From Allobosea sp. 47.2.35 (GTDB lineage: Bacteria > Pseudomonadota > Alphaproteobacteria > Rhizobiales > Beijerinckiaceae), in assembly GCF_024655635.1 (NCBI RefSeq), contig NZ_JANLGI010000004.1:1-64000 (forward strand): DNA of 64,000 nucleotides, given 5' to 3'. Numbering within the stretch: the first letter of the stretch is position 1; every line of letters starts with the position of its first letter. Shown piece by piece: positions 7,551-17,425 of the stretch. The notes under the pieces are model-generated. The model was not told the DNA's origin and did not search any database. It saw only the letters and a list, made by a program, of their open reading frames with translations. A program made the translations under genes and the position numbers.

Positions 7551-8429
7551 TCAGCCGACCGGGACCACGTCCACGGCGACGCCGACCTTCTGCGTGCCCG
7601 GTCCGATCACCACGCCGTCGAGCGGGGCGACATCGGCATAGTCGCGGCCGAAGGCGGTGACGATATGGTCGTCCGCGACGATCAGGTCATTGGTCGGGTC
7701 GAGCCCGACCCAGCCGATCTCGGGCCCGCACCACAGCATCGCCCAGGCATGGCTGGCATCGGCGCCTTCGAGCCGCTTCTGGCCCGGCGGCGGGATGGTG
7801 CGGATATAGCCGGAGACATAGGCCGCCGGCAGGCCGAGCCCCCTGAGGCCGGCGATCATGATATGCGCGAAATCCTGGCAGACGCCGTGGCGCTGGGCGA
7901 AGGCCTCGGCCAGCGGCGTCGTCACCTCCGTCGCTTCGGGGTCGTAGACGAAATCGCGCCTGATCCGGGCCATCAGGTCGCAGGCCGCCTCCAGCACCGG
8001 CCGGCCTGCGTCGAAGCTCGACCGCGCATAGTCGATCACCGCCGGGACATGCGGCACGAGCCGGCTCGGATAGAGGTGATGGGCCGGCGAGTCCGGCTGG
8101 AGGCTCCGGGAATCGAGCGCCAGCGCCGCGACATCCTCCCAGTTCCGCGTCAGCCCGGCATGGGGCGGCGGCGGCCGGTCGACCTCGATCCGCGCCCTCA
8201 TTTCGAGCTTCAGCTCGCGATGCGGCTTGGTGATGGTGATCGTGGTCATGTGATTGCCGAAGAAGCAGAGCCCGTCACTGCGCTCGGCCGGGCGGGGTGC
8301 GATCAGCAATTCGCTCTTCAGCACGCGCTGGCCGCTGCCGTCGCGCGGCAGCAGGCGCAGGATGCAGCGCGAAAAGGGCACCGGCCGGCTATAGCCGTAG
8401 GTGGTGACGTGGCGCAGCTCGTAGATCAC
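7551..8429 (-). CDS. Transglutaminase-like cysteine protease-fold protein (intact triad)
   Basis: 292 residues. A bacterial-transglutaminase N-terminal beta domain (about 1-80, ELRHVTTYGYSRPV) is followed by the transglutaminase core with Cys184 (HGVCQDFAH), His227 (SHAWAMLW) and Asp244 (VGLDPTND). Third gene of an operon: its GTG start at 8429 overlaps the upstream gene's TGA in GTGA, typical of translational coupling. In this family the core may cleave or form amide bonds on peptides made by the neighbouring ATP-grasp protein; this is inferred from the recurrent gene association, not shown. No signal peptide. Confidence 0.88.
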   Translation of the reverse strand: MIYELRHVTTYGYSRPVPFSRCILRLLPRDGSGQRVLKSELLIAPRPAERSDGLCFFGNHMTTITITKPHRELKLEMRARIEVDRPPPPHAGLTRNWEDVAALALDSRSLQPDSPAHHLYPSRLVPHVPAVIDYARSSFDAGRPVLEAACDLMARIRRDFVYDPEATEVTTPLAEAFAQRHGVCQDFAHIMIAGLRGLGLPAAYVSGYIRTIPPPGQKRLEGADASHAWAMLWCGPEIGWVGLDPTNDLIVADDHIVTAFGRDYADVAPLDGVVIGPGTQKVGVAVDVVPVG

Positions 8430-10948
8430 GCGATGCTCGTCATCCGCGAGCCTTCGGGGCCGCTGTTCTGCAGGAAATAGCGGTCGGCGATCGCGCCCGA
8501 GAGCCCCATCAGCAATTGCTCGAACAGCAGGATGCTGGTCCGGTCGAGCCGGCTCGCCTCCATCGTCCGGCAATCGGCGGCGAGGCGCAGTACCAGCCGG
8601 CGCGGCGCCTCCAGCATGCCGTCATCGGAGAGTGTCGGCAGGTTGGCGATCTCGGTGTCGAGCCGCTCGACCTGGAAGGCGACCGAGCGCGGGTTGTAGG
8701 GATCGAGCATGACGAGATCGAGCACCGGCTGCAGGCTGGCGCCGAGCAGGTAGCGCGAGCGATAGGTGATCTGCGAATCCGTCAGGTCGAGCAGGGCATC
8801 CAGGTTGTCGCCGGAGGCATTGCTGTCGGCTAGCTGCCGGGCGAAGCGACAGGTCGCGATGCCGCGCTCCAATCGCCGGCCGATATCGAGGAAGCGCCAG
8901 CCATTGCCGCGCACCATGTTTTCCTGGCCGAGGCCGGAGAAGGCGGCGAGCGTTTTCAGCGCCCGGTCGGCGATCTCATAGGCTTCGCCCTCGCTCGGCT
9001 TGCGGCCCTCTTCGGGGTCGAGCTGGTGCTGGAGGTCGCCGAACAGCCGCCAGGCATCGACCGAGAGGCGCTCGCGGATGACCGAGGCGGTGCGCCGGGC
9101 TTCCCGCAGCGAGGCTGCGGCGGAGCCGTAGTCGTCGAGGCTGTAGAGCGCGGCATAGGCCTGCGCCGCCGGTGTCCGCTTCTCCTGCCCTCCCGGAGCC
9201 GCGCCCCAGGCGACGAGCATGCCGGCGAGCTGGCGCACGGTATCGTTGCGCCCCGGCGCCGGGTCCGGGTCGATCAGGCGGCCGAGGAGAGCCCGCACCA
9301 GCCGCAAGGTGGCCTCGCCGCGCTCCAGATAGCGCCCGAGCCAGAAAAGGTTGTCGGCCGCCCGGCTCGGCAATGTGCCGGTGACGCGACGGATGCTGAT
9401 CCGGTCCGGCGTCGGCAACAGGCTGACCTGCGCGACCGGCTCCTCCGACGTCACCCAGACATCGCTGGAGCGCACGCCGTTGCGCATGCTGACCGCCCGT
9501 GCGTCTGGCTCGTCCGAGATGCGGCAGAAGCCGCCGGGCATGACTTTCCAGCCGTCAGGCGTCGCGGCGGCGAAGACGCGCAGCGTCATCGGGTGGGGTT
9601 CGAGCCGGCCGTTCTGGAAGACCGGCATGGTCGAAAGCCGGACGACCTCCTGCCCGACATAGTCCATGCCATGCGCTTCGATCCGCGCGCGCAATGCCGC
9701 TCGTTCCGCCTCCGGCAATTCGCCGGCCACGACCTGCGTCGTATCGAGCCCGCCTCCGGCATTGCGGAAGGCCGGCGCGATGCTCATCTCGCCGAGCCGG
9801 TCGAGCACGGCCTGGCGCTCCTGCGGCTGTCCGCACCACCATGTCGCGATGTTCGGCAGGATCAGGTCCTGGCCGAGCACGTGCCGGGCGAGCGCCGGCA
9901 GGAAGCCCATCAGGGCGCGCGCCTCGACGACGCCCGAACCGAGCCCGTTGGCGACATGAACCTGTCCCTGACGGACCGCCTCGACCAGCCCGGCGACACC
10001 GAGCGCCGAGCCGGAATTGAGCTCCAGCGGATCGGCGAAATCGCCATCGATGCGCCGCCAGATCACGTCGGCGCGCTTCAGCCCGGCGATGGTGCGCACA
10101 TGCACCCGGCCCTCGCGCATCAGCAGGTCGCCGCCCTCGACCAGCAGGAAGCCGAGATAGCGCGCGAGATAGGCCTGCTCGAAATAGCTTTCGTTGAGCG
10201 AGCCGGGCGTCAGCAGGGCGATGCGCGGCTCGACGCGCTTCGAACGTGTGACGAGTCCGGCGCGGAAGCTCTGGAAGAAGGCCGCCAGCCGCTCGATATT
10301 CATGCTGCGGAACATGTCGGGGAAGGCGCGCGCCAGCGCCAGCCGGTTCTCCAGTGCATAGCCGGTGCCGGAGGGCGCTTGTGTCCGGTCCTGCAGCACC
10401 CACCAGCGCCCGTCAGGCCCACGCCCGAGATCGGCGGCATAGAGCTGCAGCGTGCCGCCGCCTGCGATGCCGTGAAGCGGGCGCAGGTAGTCGGGGCTGC
10501 CAGTGACGACGGCGGCGGGCAGATGGCCCTCCGCGATCAATTCGCCCGGCCCGTAGATGTCGTCGAGCACGGTCGAGAGCAGTTCGGCGCGCTGCGTCAC
10601 GCCGGCCGCGATCGCCTGCCATTCCGCCTCGGGGATGACCAGCGGCACATGCGAGAGCGGCCAGGCCCGCTCGCCGACGCCGGGGTCGCGCTCGTCGATA
10701 TCGCCATGGACGCGATAGGAGACGCCGGTATCGCGGACATGCCGGTCGGCCAGCCCGAAGCGCTGGGTCAGCTCGGAGGGCGACAGCGCGCACCAGGCCG
10801 AGAGGAACGGCTCCCAATGCGGGCGTACTTGGCCGTTTTCGTCGATGAACTCATCGAAGACGCCAGGCAGCGGGCGATAGCCGGCGAGCAGCGCCGCGCG
10901 CCGCTCGGCCCTGCTGCGTCCCGATCGGATGCGCCCCTGCACCGCCAT
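8426..10948 (-). CDS. Circularly permuted ATP-grasp protein fused to an alpha-E domain
   Basis: 840 residues from the ATG at 10948; a TTG at 10960 that overlaps the preceding stop (TTGA) is an equally possible start. The N-terminal two thirds (to about residue 470) is the circularly permuted ATP-grasp type 2 domain (old DUF404/DUF407), with GYRPLPGVFDEFIDENGQ, YLGFLLVEGGDLLMREGRVH and NIATWWCGQPQER. The C-terminal third (about 510-825, DNLFWLGRYLERGEATLRLVRALL) is an alpha-E domain (DUF403). The two are often separate genes, so this is a fusion. ATP-grasp enzymes form amide bonds from a carboxylate and an amine via acyl-phosphate; substrate unknown. Middle gene of the three-gene operon. Confidence 0.87.
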   Translation of the reverse strand: MAVQGRIRSGRSRAERRAALLAGYRPLPGVFDEFIDENGQVRPHWEPFLSAWCALSPSELTQRFGLADRHVRDTGVSYRVHGDIDERDPGVGERAWPLSHVPLVIPEAEWQAIAAGVTQRAELLSTVLDDIYGPGELIAEGHLPAAVVTGSPDYLRPLHGIAGGGTLQLYAADLGRGPDGRWWVLQDRTQAPSGTGYALENRLALARAFPDMFRSMNIERLAAFFQSFRAGLVTRSKRVEPRIALLTPGSLNESYFEQAYLARYLGFLLVEGGDLLMREGRVHVRTIAGLKRADVIWRRIDGDFADPLELNSGSALGVAGLVEAVRQGQVHVANGLGSGVVEARALMGFLPALARHVLGQDLILPNIATWWCGQPQERQAVLDRLGEMSIAPAFRNAGGGLDTTQVVAGELPEAERAALRARIEAHGMDYVGQEVVRLSTMPVFQNGRLEPHPMTLRVFAAATPDGWKVMPGGFCRISDEPDARAVSMRNGVRSSDVWVTSEEPVAQVSLLPTPDRISIRRVTGTLPSRAADNLFWLGRYLERGEATLRLVRALLGRLIDPDPAPGRNDTVRQLAGMLVAWGAAPGGQEKRTPAAQAYAALYSLDDYGSAAASLREARRTASVIRERLSVDAWRLFGDLQHQLDPEEGRKPSEGEAYEIADRALKTLAAFSGLGQENMVRGNGWRFLDIGRRLERGIATCRFARQLADSNASGDNLDALLDLTDSQITYRSRYLLGASLQPVLDLVMLDPYNPRSVAFQVERLDTEIANLPTLSDDGMLEAPRRLVLRLAADCRTMEASRLDRTSILLFEQLLMGLSGAIADRYFLQNSGPEGSRMTSIA

Positions 10949-10956
10949 TCTTCGCG

Positions 10957-13900
10957 TCAAATCCCTGTCGGGCGCCTCAGGTCCAGCGTGAGCGGGAATT
11001 CGGCGCTGCGTTCCTCCGGCGGAATCGCCAGAGGGCCGGGACTATGACCGATCGCCTCGAAACGCGCGAGCCGTCTTGCCTCCGCCTCGTAGGAATTGAC
11101 CGGGGGTGTCTCGTAATTGCGACCCCCGGGATGGGCGACATGGTAGACGCAACCGCCGAGCGACCGGCCGGACCAGAGATCGACGATGTCGAAGGTCAGG
11201 GGCGCGTGCACGGGGATCGTCGGATGCAGGCCCGAGGCCGGCTGCCAGGCCTTGAAGCGCACCGCTGCGACCGCCTCGCCCGAAATGCCGGTTGGCGTCA
11301 TCGGCAGGCGGCGGCCGTTGCAGGTTATGAGATGGCGGCCCGGCACCAGCCCGGTCGCCTTGACCTGCAGACGCTCGATCGAGGAATCGACATAGCGCAC
11401 CGTGCCGCCGATCGCGCCTTCCTCGCCCATGACATGCCAGGGTTCGAGCGCCTGCCGGATCTCGATCTCGACGCCGCCATGCGCGACCTTGCCGAAGAAG
11501 GGGAAGCGGAACTCGGCCTGCGCCTCGAACCAGACGGGATCGAAAGCATAGCCGGCGCGCTGGAGATCGCCGAGCACGCCCTTGAAATCCTGCCAGACCA
11601 TCTCCGGCAGCATGAAGCGGTCATGCAGGGCGGTGCCCCACCGGATGAGCTTGCCCTCCAGCGGCTCGCGCCAGAACCAGGCGATCAGCGCGCGCAGCAG
11701 CAATTGCTGGGCGAGCGACATCCGCGAATCCGGCGGCATCTCGAAGCCGCGGAACTCGACCAGCCCGAGCCGCCCGGTCGGCCCATCGGGTGAATAGAGC
11801 TTGTCGATGCAGATCTCGGTGCGGTGCGTGTTGCCGGAGACATCGACCAGGAGGTTGCGGAACAAACGGTCGACCAGCCAGAGCGGGATCGGCGCCTCGC
11901 CGGGCTTCGGCACCTGCGCCAGCGCGATCTCCAGCTCGTAGAGCTGATCCTGCCGGGCCTCGTCGATGCGCGGCGCCTGGCTGGTCGGGCCGATGAACAG
12001 GCCGGAGAACAGGTAGGAGAGCGAGGGGTGCCGGTTCCAATAGAGGATGATGCTCTTCAGGAGGTCCGGCCGGCGTAGGAAGGGCGAGTCGGCTGGCGTC
12101 ACGCCGCCGAGCACGGCATGGTTGCCGCCGCCGGTGCCGGTATGGCGGCCGTCGACCATGAACTTCTCGGCGCAGAGCCGCGCCAGCCGTGCCTCCTCGT
12201 AGACGCCCCGCGTGATCGCCGCCGCTTCGCGCCAATCCGTCGCCGGATGGATATTGACCTCGATCACGCCGGGATCGGGCGTGACCTTGATCACGTCGAG
12301 ACGGGGATCGAAGGGCGGCGCATAGCCCTCGATATGCACGGGCTGGCCGAGCTCTTCCGCCACCGCCTCGACGGAGGCGACCAGGTCGAGATAATCCTCC
12401 AGCCGCTCGACCGGAGGCAGGAAGACGCAGAGCACGTTGTCGCGGATTTCGAGGCTGAGCGCGGTGCGGACATGATCGCCGCCGATCTCCTGCTCGCGCC
12501 GGTCCTGGACCGGCCCTGAGGCGGTGGAGCCTCCAATGCTCATCTGCGCCAGACCGGGCCTTTCCTCTCCGGGTGCTGGCTCCGTGGGCCGTGCCTCGGG
12601 ATGATCGGTCCAGCTCGCCCCGGCCGGACCAGCGGCTGCCAATGGCGGGCGTGGCTCCATCGGGTCCTGCGGATGGATATGCGGATATTCGGCCTTTGGC
12701 ACGACCGGCAGCGAGCCCAATGGCAGGCGGTAGCCGACCGGCGAGTCGCCCGGCACGAGGAAGAGCTTGCCCCGCCGCAGTTTCCATTTCTCCGAGCGCC
12801 AGCGCCGGTCGCTCGCGCCCGCCTGCCAGCGCTGCACCGGGATGACATAGCCGCGCGGATTGCCCAGGCCGAGCTCGAAGACGCGCGCCATCCGCGAGCG
12901 CTCCTCTGGATCGGAGAGGCGCGAATCGAGCGGATCGACATTGTCGGGAAGCTGCGCCTCCTTGAGCAGCCAGACGCCGGTATCCTCATAGGCCGGCATC
13001 ACGTAATCGGCGCCGAGCCCGAGCTTTTCGGACAGCCCTTGGGCCAAGGCTTCGGCATCGCGAATGGTGGCGCTGATCTCCAGTTCGCGGTCGCCGCCGG
13101 TCTGCGCCTCCGGCTCGCGGGCGATGAGATCGGCATTGCGCCAGATCGGCTGGCCATCTCGCCGCCAGTACAGGGCGAAGGCCCAACGCGGGAGGGTCTC
13201 GCCCGGATACCATTTGCCCTGGCCGTAATGCAGCATCCCGCCGGGCGCGAAACGTTCGCGCAGGCGCCGGATCAGCGTGTCGGCGCGCTGGCGCTTGGTC
13301 GGCCCGACGGCGGCGATGTTCCATTCCGCGCCGGTCTGGTCGTCGATCGAAACGAAGGTCGGCTCGCCGCCCATGGTGAGCCGGACATCCTGCGCCTTGA
13401 GATCGGCCTCGACCTTGTCGCCGAGCGCATCGAGCTCGCCCCAGGACGCATCGGAGAAGGGCAGGGTGATGCGCGGCACCTCATGGACGCGCGTCACGCT
13501 CATCTGGAAGTCGAATGTCGTCTCGGCATAGCTCGTGACGCCCGAGACCGGCGCGGCCGCGCGATAATGCGCCGTAGCCGCCAGCGGCAGATGGCCCTCG
13601 CCGGTGAGCAGGCCGGAGGTCGGATCGAGCCCGACCCAGCCGGCGCCGGGAATGTAGACCTCGGCCCAGGCATGCAGGTCGGTGAAATCCTTGTCCGTCC
13701 CGCGCGGGCCTTCGAGCGGATCGATATCCGCCTTCATCTGGATCAGGTAACCGGAGACGAAGCGCGCCGCGAGGCCGAGATGCCGGAGCGCCTGGACGAG
13801 CAGCCAGCTCGTGTCGCGGCAGGAGCCCGACCCGATCGACAGCGTATGCTCCGGCTCCTGCACGCCGGGCTCCATGCGGATGCCATAGGCAATGCGCTGC

Positions 13901-14358
13901 TGCAGGCGGGCATTGAGGTCGACGATGAAATTGACCGTGTTCATCGGCTCGCGCGGCAGTTCGGCGAGGAACGCTGAAAGCAGCGGCCCTGCGGGTTCCT
14001 TCACCAGATAGGGCGCGAGCTCCTCGGTCTGCTCTTGCGTATAGGCGAAGGGGAAGGTCTCGGCCTGCGCCTCGACGAAGAAGTCGAACGGGTTGATGAT
14101 CGACAACTCGGTGACGACGTCGACCTCGATGCGGAACTCCATCACCGGTTCCGGGAAGACAAAGCGCGCCAGCCAGTTGCCGGCGGGGTCCTGCTGCCAG
14201 TTCACGAAATGCTGCGCCGGCGTCACCTTCAGCGAGTAGCTTTCGATCCCGGCCCGGCAATGCGGCGCCGGCCGCAGGCGCACGATCTGCGGTCCGAGCG
14301 TGACCGGCCGGTCGTAGCGGTAATGCGTGACATGGTTCAGCGCGGCGATGATGGCCAA
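10957..14358 (-). CDS. Large transglutaminase-DUF2126 protein
   Basis: 1133 residues. Bacterial-transglutaminase N-terminal domain (1-85), transglutaminase core with Cys180 ([10 protein letters not shown]), His229 (DLHAWAEVY) and Asp245 (VGLDPTSGL), then a large C-terminal DUF2126 region (about 310-1130) with [12 protein letters not shown] and [24 protein letters not shown]. First gene of the operon. Translation starts at a TTG (14358) with AGGGGG 9 bases upstream; no ATG fits. The stop overlaps or abuts the start of the ATP-grasp gene. Together the three genes look like a cytoplasmic peptide or amide modification system of unknown product. Confidence 0.87.
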   Translation of the reverse strand: MAIIAALNHVTHYRYDRPVTLGPQIVRLRPAPHCRAGIESYSLKVTPAQHFVNWQQDPAGNWLARFVFPEPVMEFRIEVDVVTELSIINPFDFFVEAQAETFPFAYTQEQTEELAPYLVKEPAGPLLSAFLAELPREPMNTVNFIVDLNARLQQRIAYGIRMEPGVQEPEHTLSIGSGSCRDTSWLLVQALRHLGLAARFVSGYLIQMKADIDPLEGPRGTDKDFTDLHAWAEVYIPGAGWVGLDPTSGLLTGEGHLPLAATAHYRAAAPVSGVTSYAETTFDFQMSVTRVHEVPRITLPFSDASWGELDALGDKVEADLKAQDVRLTMGGEPTFVSIDDQTGAEWNIAAVGPTKRQRADTLIRRLRERFAPGGMLHYGQGKWYPGETLPRWAFALYWRRDGQPIWRNADLIAREPEAQTGGDRELEISATIRDAEALAQGLSEKLGLGADYVMPAYEDTGVWLLKEAQLPDNVDPLDSRLSDPEERSRMARVFELGLGNPRGYVIPVQRWQAGASDRRWRSEKWKLRRGKLFLVPGDSPVGYRLPLGSLPVVPKAEYPHIHPQDPMEPRPPLAAAGPAGASWTDHPEARPTEPAPGEERPGLAQMSIGGSTASGPVQDRREQEIGGDHVRTALSLEIRDNVLCVFLPPVERLEDYLDLVASVEAVAEELGQPVHIEGYAPPFDPRLDVIKVTPDPGVIEVNIHPATDWREAAAITRGVYEEARLARLCAEKFMVDGRHTGTGGGNHAVLGGVTPADSPFLRRPDLLKSIILYWNRHPSLSYLFSGLFIGPTSQAPRIDEARQDQLYELEIALAQVPKPGEAPIPLWLVDRLFRNLLVDVSGNTHRTEICIDKLYSPDGPTGRLGLVEFRGFEMPPDSRMSLAQQLLLRALIAWFWREPLEGKLIRWGTALHDRFMLPEMVWQDFKGVLGDLQRAGYAFDPVWFEAQAEFRFPFFGKVAHGGVEIEIRQALEPWHVMGEEGAIGGTVRYVDSSIERLQVKATGLVPGRHLITCNGRRLPMTPTGISGEAVAAVRFKAWQPASGLHPTIPVHAPLTFDIVDLWSGRSLGGCVYHVAHPGGRNYETPPVNSYEAEARRLARFEAIGHSPGPLAIPPEERSAEFPLTLDLRRPTGI

Positions 14359-14604
14359 GTTTCGCCCCCTAGTCCCAGGCGATAGCCGCCTGCAACGTCA
14401 GGTTAGCGGTGCGGCTGGCGCGCGCAAGGCATAGCCTGTGCCTGGGTGACGTGATTAGCCGGTATCCCTGCTCAAGAGATGTGCAAAATGCTCCGTTCCG
14501 TCCGTTCCATCGCCGTTCGTTGACTGGACAGTCGCGATGGACTGGTTGCAGATAGCGCCCAACGGGCGGCCATCGCCCGCGCAACACGAATGATGGGGAA
14601 TCCG

Positions 14605-16194
14605 ATGCGTCACGTAGCCAAATTGATGGCGGTTTCGGCCTTTGCCGCCCTGATGTCGACGACCGCCTTCGCGCAGACGCCGAAGGACACGGTCGTGATG
14701 GCCAAGCAGATCGACGACATCATCACGCTCGATCCGGCCGAGGCTTTCGAGTTCTCGGGCGTCGAGGTCGGCGCGAATGTCTACGACAAGCTGATCAACA
14801 TCGACATTTCCAAGAACAACGAGCTGATCCCGGATCTCGCCGAGAGCTGGAGCGTCAGCCCCGACAACCTCACCTACACCTTCAAGCTGCGCAAAGGCGT
14901 CAAGTTCCACTCGGGCAACCCGGTGACGGCGGCCGACGTGGTCTATTCCTTCCAGCGGGCGGTCACGCTCAACAAGTCGCCGGGCTTCATCCTGCGCCAG
15001 TTCGGTTTCGTCGCCGAGAACGTGCTCGACAAGGTCAAGGCCGTCGACGAGAACACCGTCCAGATCACGGTCTCGAAGCCCTACGCGCCGACCTTCTTCT
15101 ATAACTGCCTGACCTCCGGTGTCGCCGCGATCGTCGACTCGAAGCTGGTCAAGGCCAACGAGAAGGACGGCGACTGGGGCAATGGCTGGCTGAAGCTGAA
15201 TTCGGCCGGCTCCGGCGCCTACAAGGTCCGCAGCTATCGTCCGAACGAGCAATACACGCTCGACGCCAACGAGAGCTGGTACAGGGGCGCGCCGAAGAGC
15301 AAGCGCATCGTCGTGCGCCATGTCGCCGAGCCGGCCTCCCAGCGCCTCCTCGTCGAGAAGGGCGACGTCGACATCGCCCGCAACCTCTCCAAGGACCAGC
15401 TCACGGCGGTTAAGGGCAACGACGCGCTCAAGATCGTCCAGGGCGATAAGGGTTACATCCTCTATCTCGGCCTGAACCAGAAGAACCCGAACCTCGCCAA
15501 GCCCGAGGTCCGCGAGGCGCTGAAGCTCCTGGTCGATTACGCCTCGATCGAGAAGAACATCCTCGAGGGCACCTACAAGGGCCACGAGTCCTTCCTGCCG
15601 CAGGGCTTCCTCGGCGCGATCTCGGACAAGCCCTACCAGCTCAACGTCGCCAAGGCGAAGGAGCTGCTCGCCAAGGCCGGTCTCTCCAACGGTTTCACCG
15701 TCACCATGGACACCCGCTCGATCTCCCCGATCACCGACATCGCGCAGGCGATCCAGGCGACCTGGGCCCAGGCCGGCGTCAAGCTGGAGATCATCCCCGG
15801 TGACGGCAAGCAGACCCTGACCAAGTACCGCGCCCGCACCCACGACATCTATATCGGCCAGTGGGGCCCGGACTATCTCGACCCGCACACCAATGCCGAG
15901 ACCTTCGCCATCAACGAGGACAATGGCGAGGAAGCGAAGTCGAAGACGCTGGCCTGGCGCAATGCCTGGAACATTCCGGACATGACCAAGGTCACCCAGA
16001 GCGCCGTGCTGGAAGCCGATGCGAGCAAGCGCAAGACCACCTATGAAGCTTTGCAGCGCGACCACCAGAAGGTCTCGCCCTTCGTGATCATGTTCCAGCA
16101 GATCGAGGTCTCGGCCGAGCGCAAGAATGTGAACGGCTGGGTCATCGGACCGAGCTCCGACACCAACCGCTACGCCACCATCGTCAAGAACTGA
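14605..16194 (+). CDS. ABC transporter periplasmic solute-binding protein, family 5 (peptide/dipeptide type)
   Basis: 529 residues. Sec signal peptide MRHVAKLMAVSAFAALMS with cleavage after AFA at about residue 24. The mature protein is a family 5 solute-binding protein: YDKLINIDISKNNELIPDLAESW and FKLRKGVKFHSGNPVTAADVVYSF are family hallmarks. The ATG at 14605 is preferred because GGGGAA lies just before it; ATGs at 14590 and 14593 would lengthen the N-region. It is the first gene of a five-gene importer operon and is followed by a strong hairpin that probably keeps its expression above that of the membrane parts. Ligand probably a di- or oligopeptide, but family 5 also binds other compounds. 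Confidence 0.9.
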   Translation: MRHVAKLMAVSAFAALMSTTAFAQTPKDTVVMAKQIDDIITLDPAEAFEFSGVEVGANVYDKLINIDISKNNELIPDLAESWSVSPDNLTYTFKLRKGVKFHSGNPVTAADVVYSFQRAVTLNKSPGFILRQFGFVAENVLDKVKAVDENTVQITVSKPYAPTFFYNCLTSGVAAIVDSKLVKANEKDGDWGNGWLKLNSAGSGAYKVRSYRPNEQYTLDANESWYRGAPKSKRIVVRHVAEPASQRLLVEKGDVDIARNLSKDQLTAVKGNDALKIVQGDKGYILYLGLNQKNPNLAKPEVREALKLLVDYASIEKNILEGTYKGHESFLPQGFLGAISDKPYQLNVAKAKELLAKAGLSNGFTVTMDTRSISPITDIAQAIQATWAQAGVKLEIIPGDGKQTLTKYRARTHDIYIGQWGPDYLDPHTNAETFAINEDNGEEAKSKTLAWRNAWNIPDMTKVTQSAVLEADASKRKTTYEALQRDHQKVSPFVIMFQQIEVSAERKNVNGWVIGPSSDTNRYATIVKN

Positions 16195-16210
16195 GCCTTC
16201 CGGCTCAGGA

Positions 16211-16250
16211 GCCCGCCGCGATCCCGAAAGATCGCGGCGGGCTTCCTTTC
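16211..16250 (+). terminator. Intra-operon hairpin between the binding-protein and permease genes
   Basis: Perfect 13-bp stem GCCCGCCGCGATC (16211-16223) / GATCGCGGCGGGC (16230-16242), loop CCGAAA, then TTCCTTTC. It sits 17 bases after the binding-protein stop and about 100 before the first permease. Such stems act as partial terminators or mRNA stabilisers for the more abundant binding protein. Confidence 0.75.
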
Positions 16251-16348
16251 ATGCTCATCCCGGACATGGCCAGGAATTCGGCGCGGCGTGAAACGCCTGC
16301 GGCCACTTCCGGCGCTCCGACGAAAAACACTGGAAACGGAGGCGGGTC

Positions 16349-17413
16349 ATGACAGCCGTGACGCAAGCTCCCACAGGCAAGGCCGCCGCGCCGGGCAGGC
16401 TGCGGCGTTGGGGCCGCGCGCTCTCGCGCGAGCTGACGACCGTGGTCATCACCATGTTCGGCCTGCTGCTGGTCACCTTCTTCATCGCCCGCGTCATCCC
16501 GATCGACCCGGTGCTCGCCGTCGTCGGCGACAACGCCAAGCCCGAGACCTACGAGGCGGCGCGCATCGAACTCGGCCTCGACAAACCGCTCTGGCAGCAA
16601 TTCGCCATCTATATCGGCAAGGTCTTCACCGGGAATCTCGGCACCTCCGTGCTGACTTCGAATCCCGTCGTCGAGGACATCAAGCGCGTCTTCCCGGCGA
16701 CGCTGGAGCTCGCGACGCTCGGCACGCTGATCGGCGTCCTCATCGGCGTGCCGCTCGGCATCCTCGCCGCCGTCAACCAGGGCCGCTGGCAGGACCAGGT
16801 CGCCCGCGTCGTCGGGCTCGTCGGCTATTCCGTCCCGGTCTTCTGGATCGGGCTGATGGCGCTCTTGCTGTTCTACGCCAAGCTCGGTTGGGTCTCCGGA
16901 CCGGGGCGTATCTCGGTGGTCTGGCAGGACATCGTCACCACCCGCACCGGCGTCATCATGATCGACGCGGCGCTGGAGGGCGAATGGGAGGCGTTCTGGG
17001 ATGCCTTCTCGCATCTCATCCTGCCGGCACTGGTGCTCGGCCTGCTCTCGGTCGCCTATATCAGCCGCATGACGCGCAGCTTCATGATCACCGAGCTGCA
17101 GCAGCAATATGTCATCGCCGCCCGCGTGAAGGGCGTCTCCGAGACCGCCGTGATCTGGCGCCACGCGTTGCGCAACGCCGCCGTGCCGCTCTTCACCGTG
17201 ATCGCGCTCTCCTACATGCATCTGCTGGAGGGCTCGGTGCTGACCGAGACGATCTTCGCCTGGCCGGGCCTCGGCCGCTATCTGACCAACGCCCTGCTCA
17301 ACGCCGACATGAACGCGGTTCTCGGCGGCACGCTGGTGGTCGGCGTCGTCTTCATTGCGGTCAATCTCCTGACCGACATCATCGGCCGCCTGGCCGATCC
17401 GCGCGTGCGCTGA
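16349..17413 (+). CDS. ABC transporter permease (DppB/OppB type)
   Basis: 354 residues with about six membrane spans; the first is at residues 29-49 (TVVITMFGLLLVTFFIARVIP). The binding-protein-dependent permease EAA loop, contacting the ATPases, is AARVKGVSETAVIWRHALRN (about 258-277). A large periplasmic loop lies after span 1, as in DppB. GGAGGCGGG precedes the ATG. Second gene of the importer operon; 12 bases before the next permease gene, whose ribosome site overlaps this stop codon. Forms a heterodimeric channel with the following permease. Confidence 0.9.
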   Translation: MTAVTQAPTGKAAAPGRLRRWGRALSRELTTVVITMFGLLLVTFFIARVIPIDPVLAVVGDNAKPETYEAARIELGLDKPLWQQFAIYIGKVFTGNLGTSVLTSNPVVEDIKRVFPATLELATLGTLIGVLIGVPLGILAAVNQGRWQDQVARVVGLVGYSVPVFWIGLMALLLFYAKLGWVSGPGRISVVWQDIVTTRTGVIMIDAALEGEWEAFWDAFSHLILPALVLGLLSVAYISRMTRSFMITELQQQYVIAARVKGVSETAVIWRHALRNAAVPLFTVIALSYMHLLEGSVLTETIFAWPGLGRYLTNALLNADMNAVLGGTLVVGVVFIAVNLLTDIIGRLADPRVR

Positions 17414-17425
17414 GGAGGCGGACTT

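Noticed and set aside
9026..11047. 673-codon open frame on the plus strand
   Set aside because: Antisense to the ATP-grasp/alpha-E gene, which has recognisable domains throughout.
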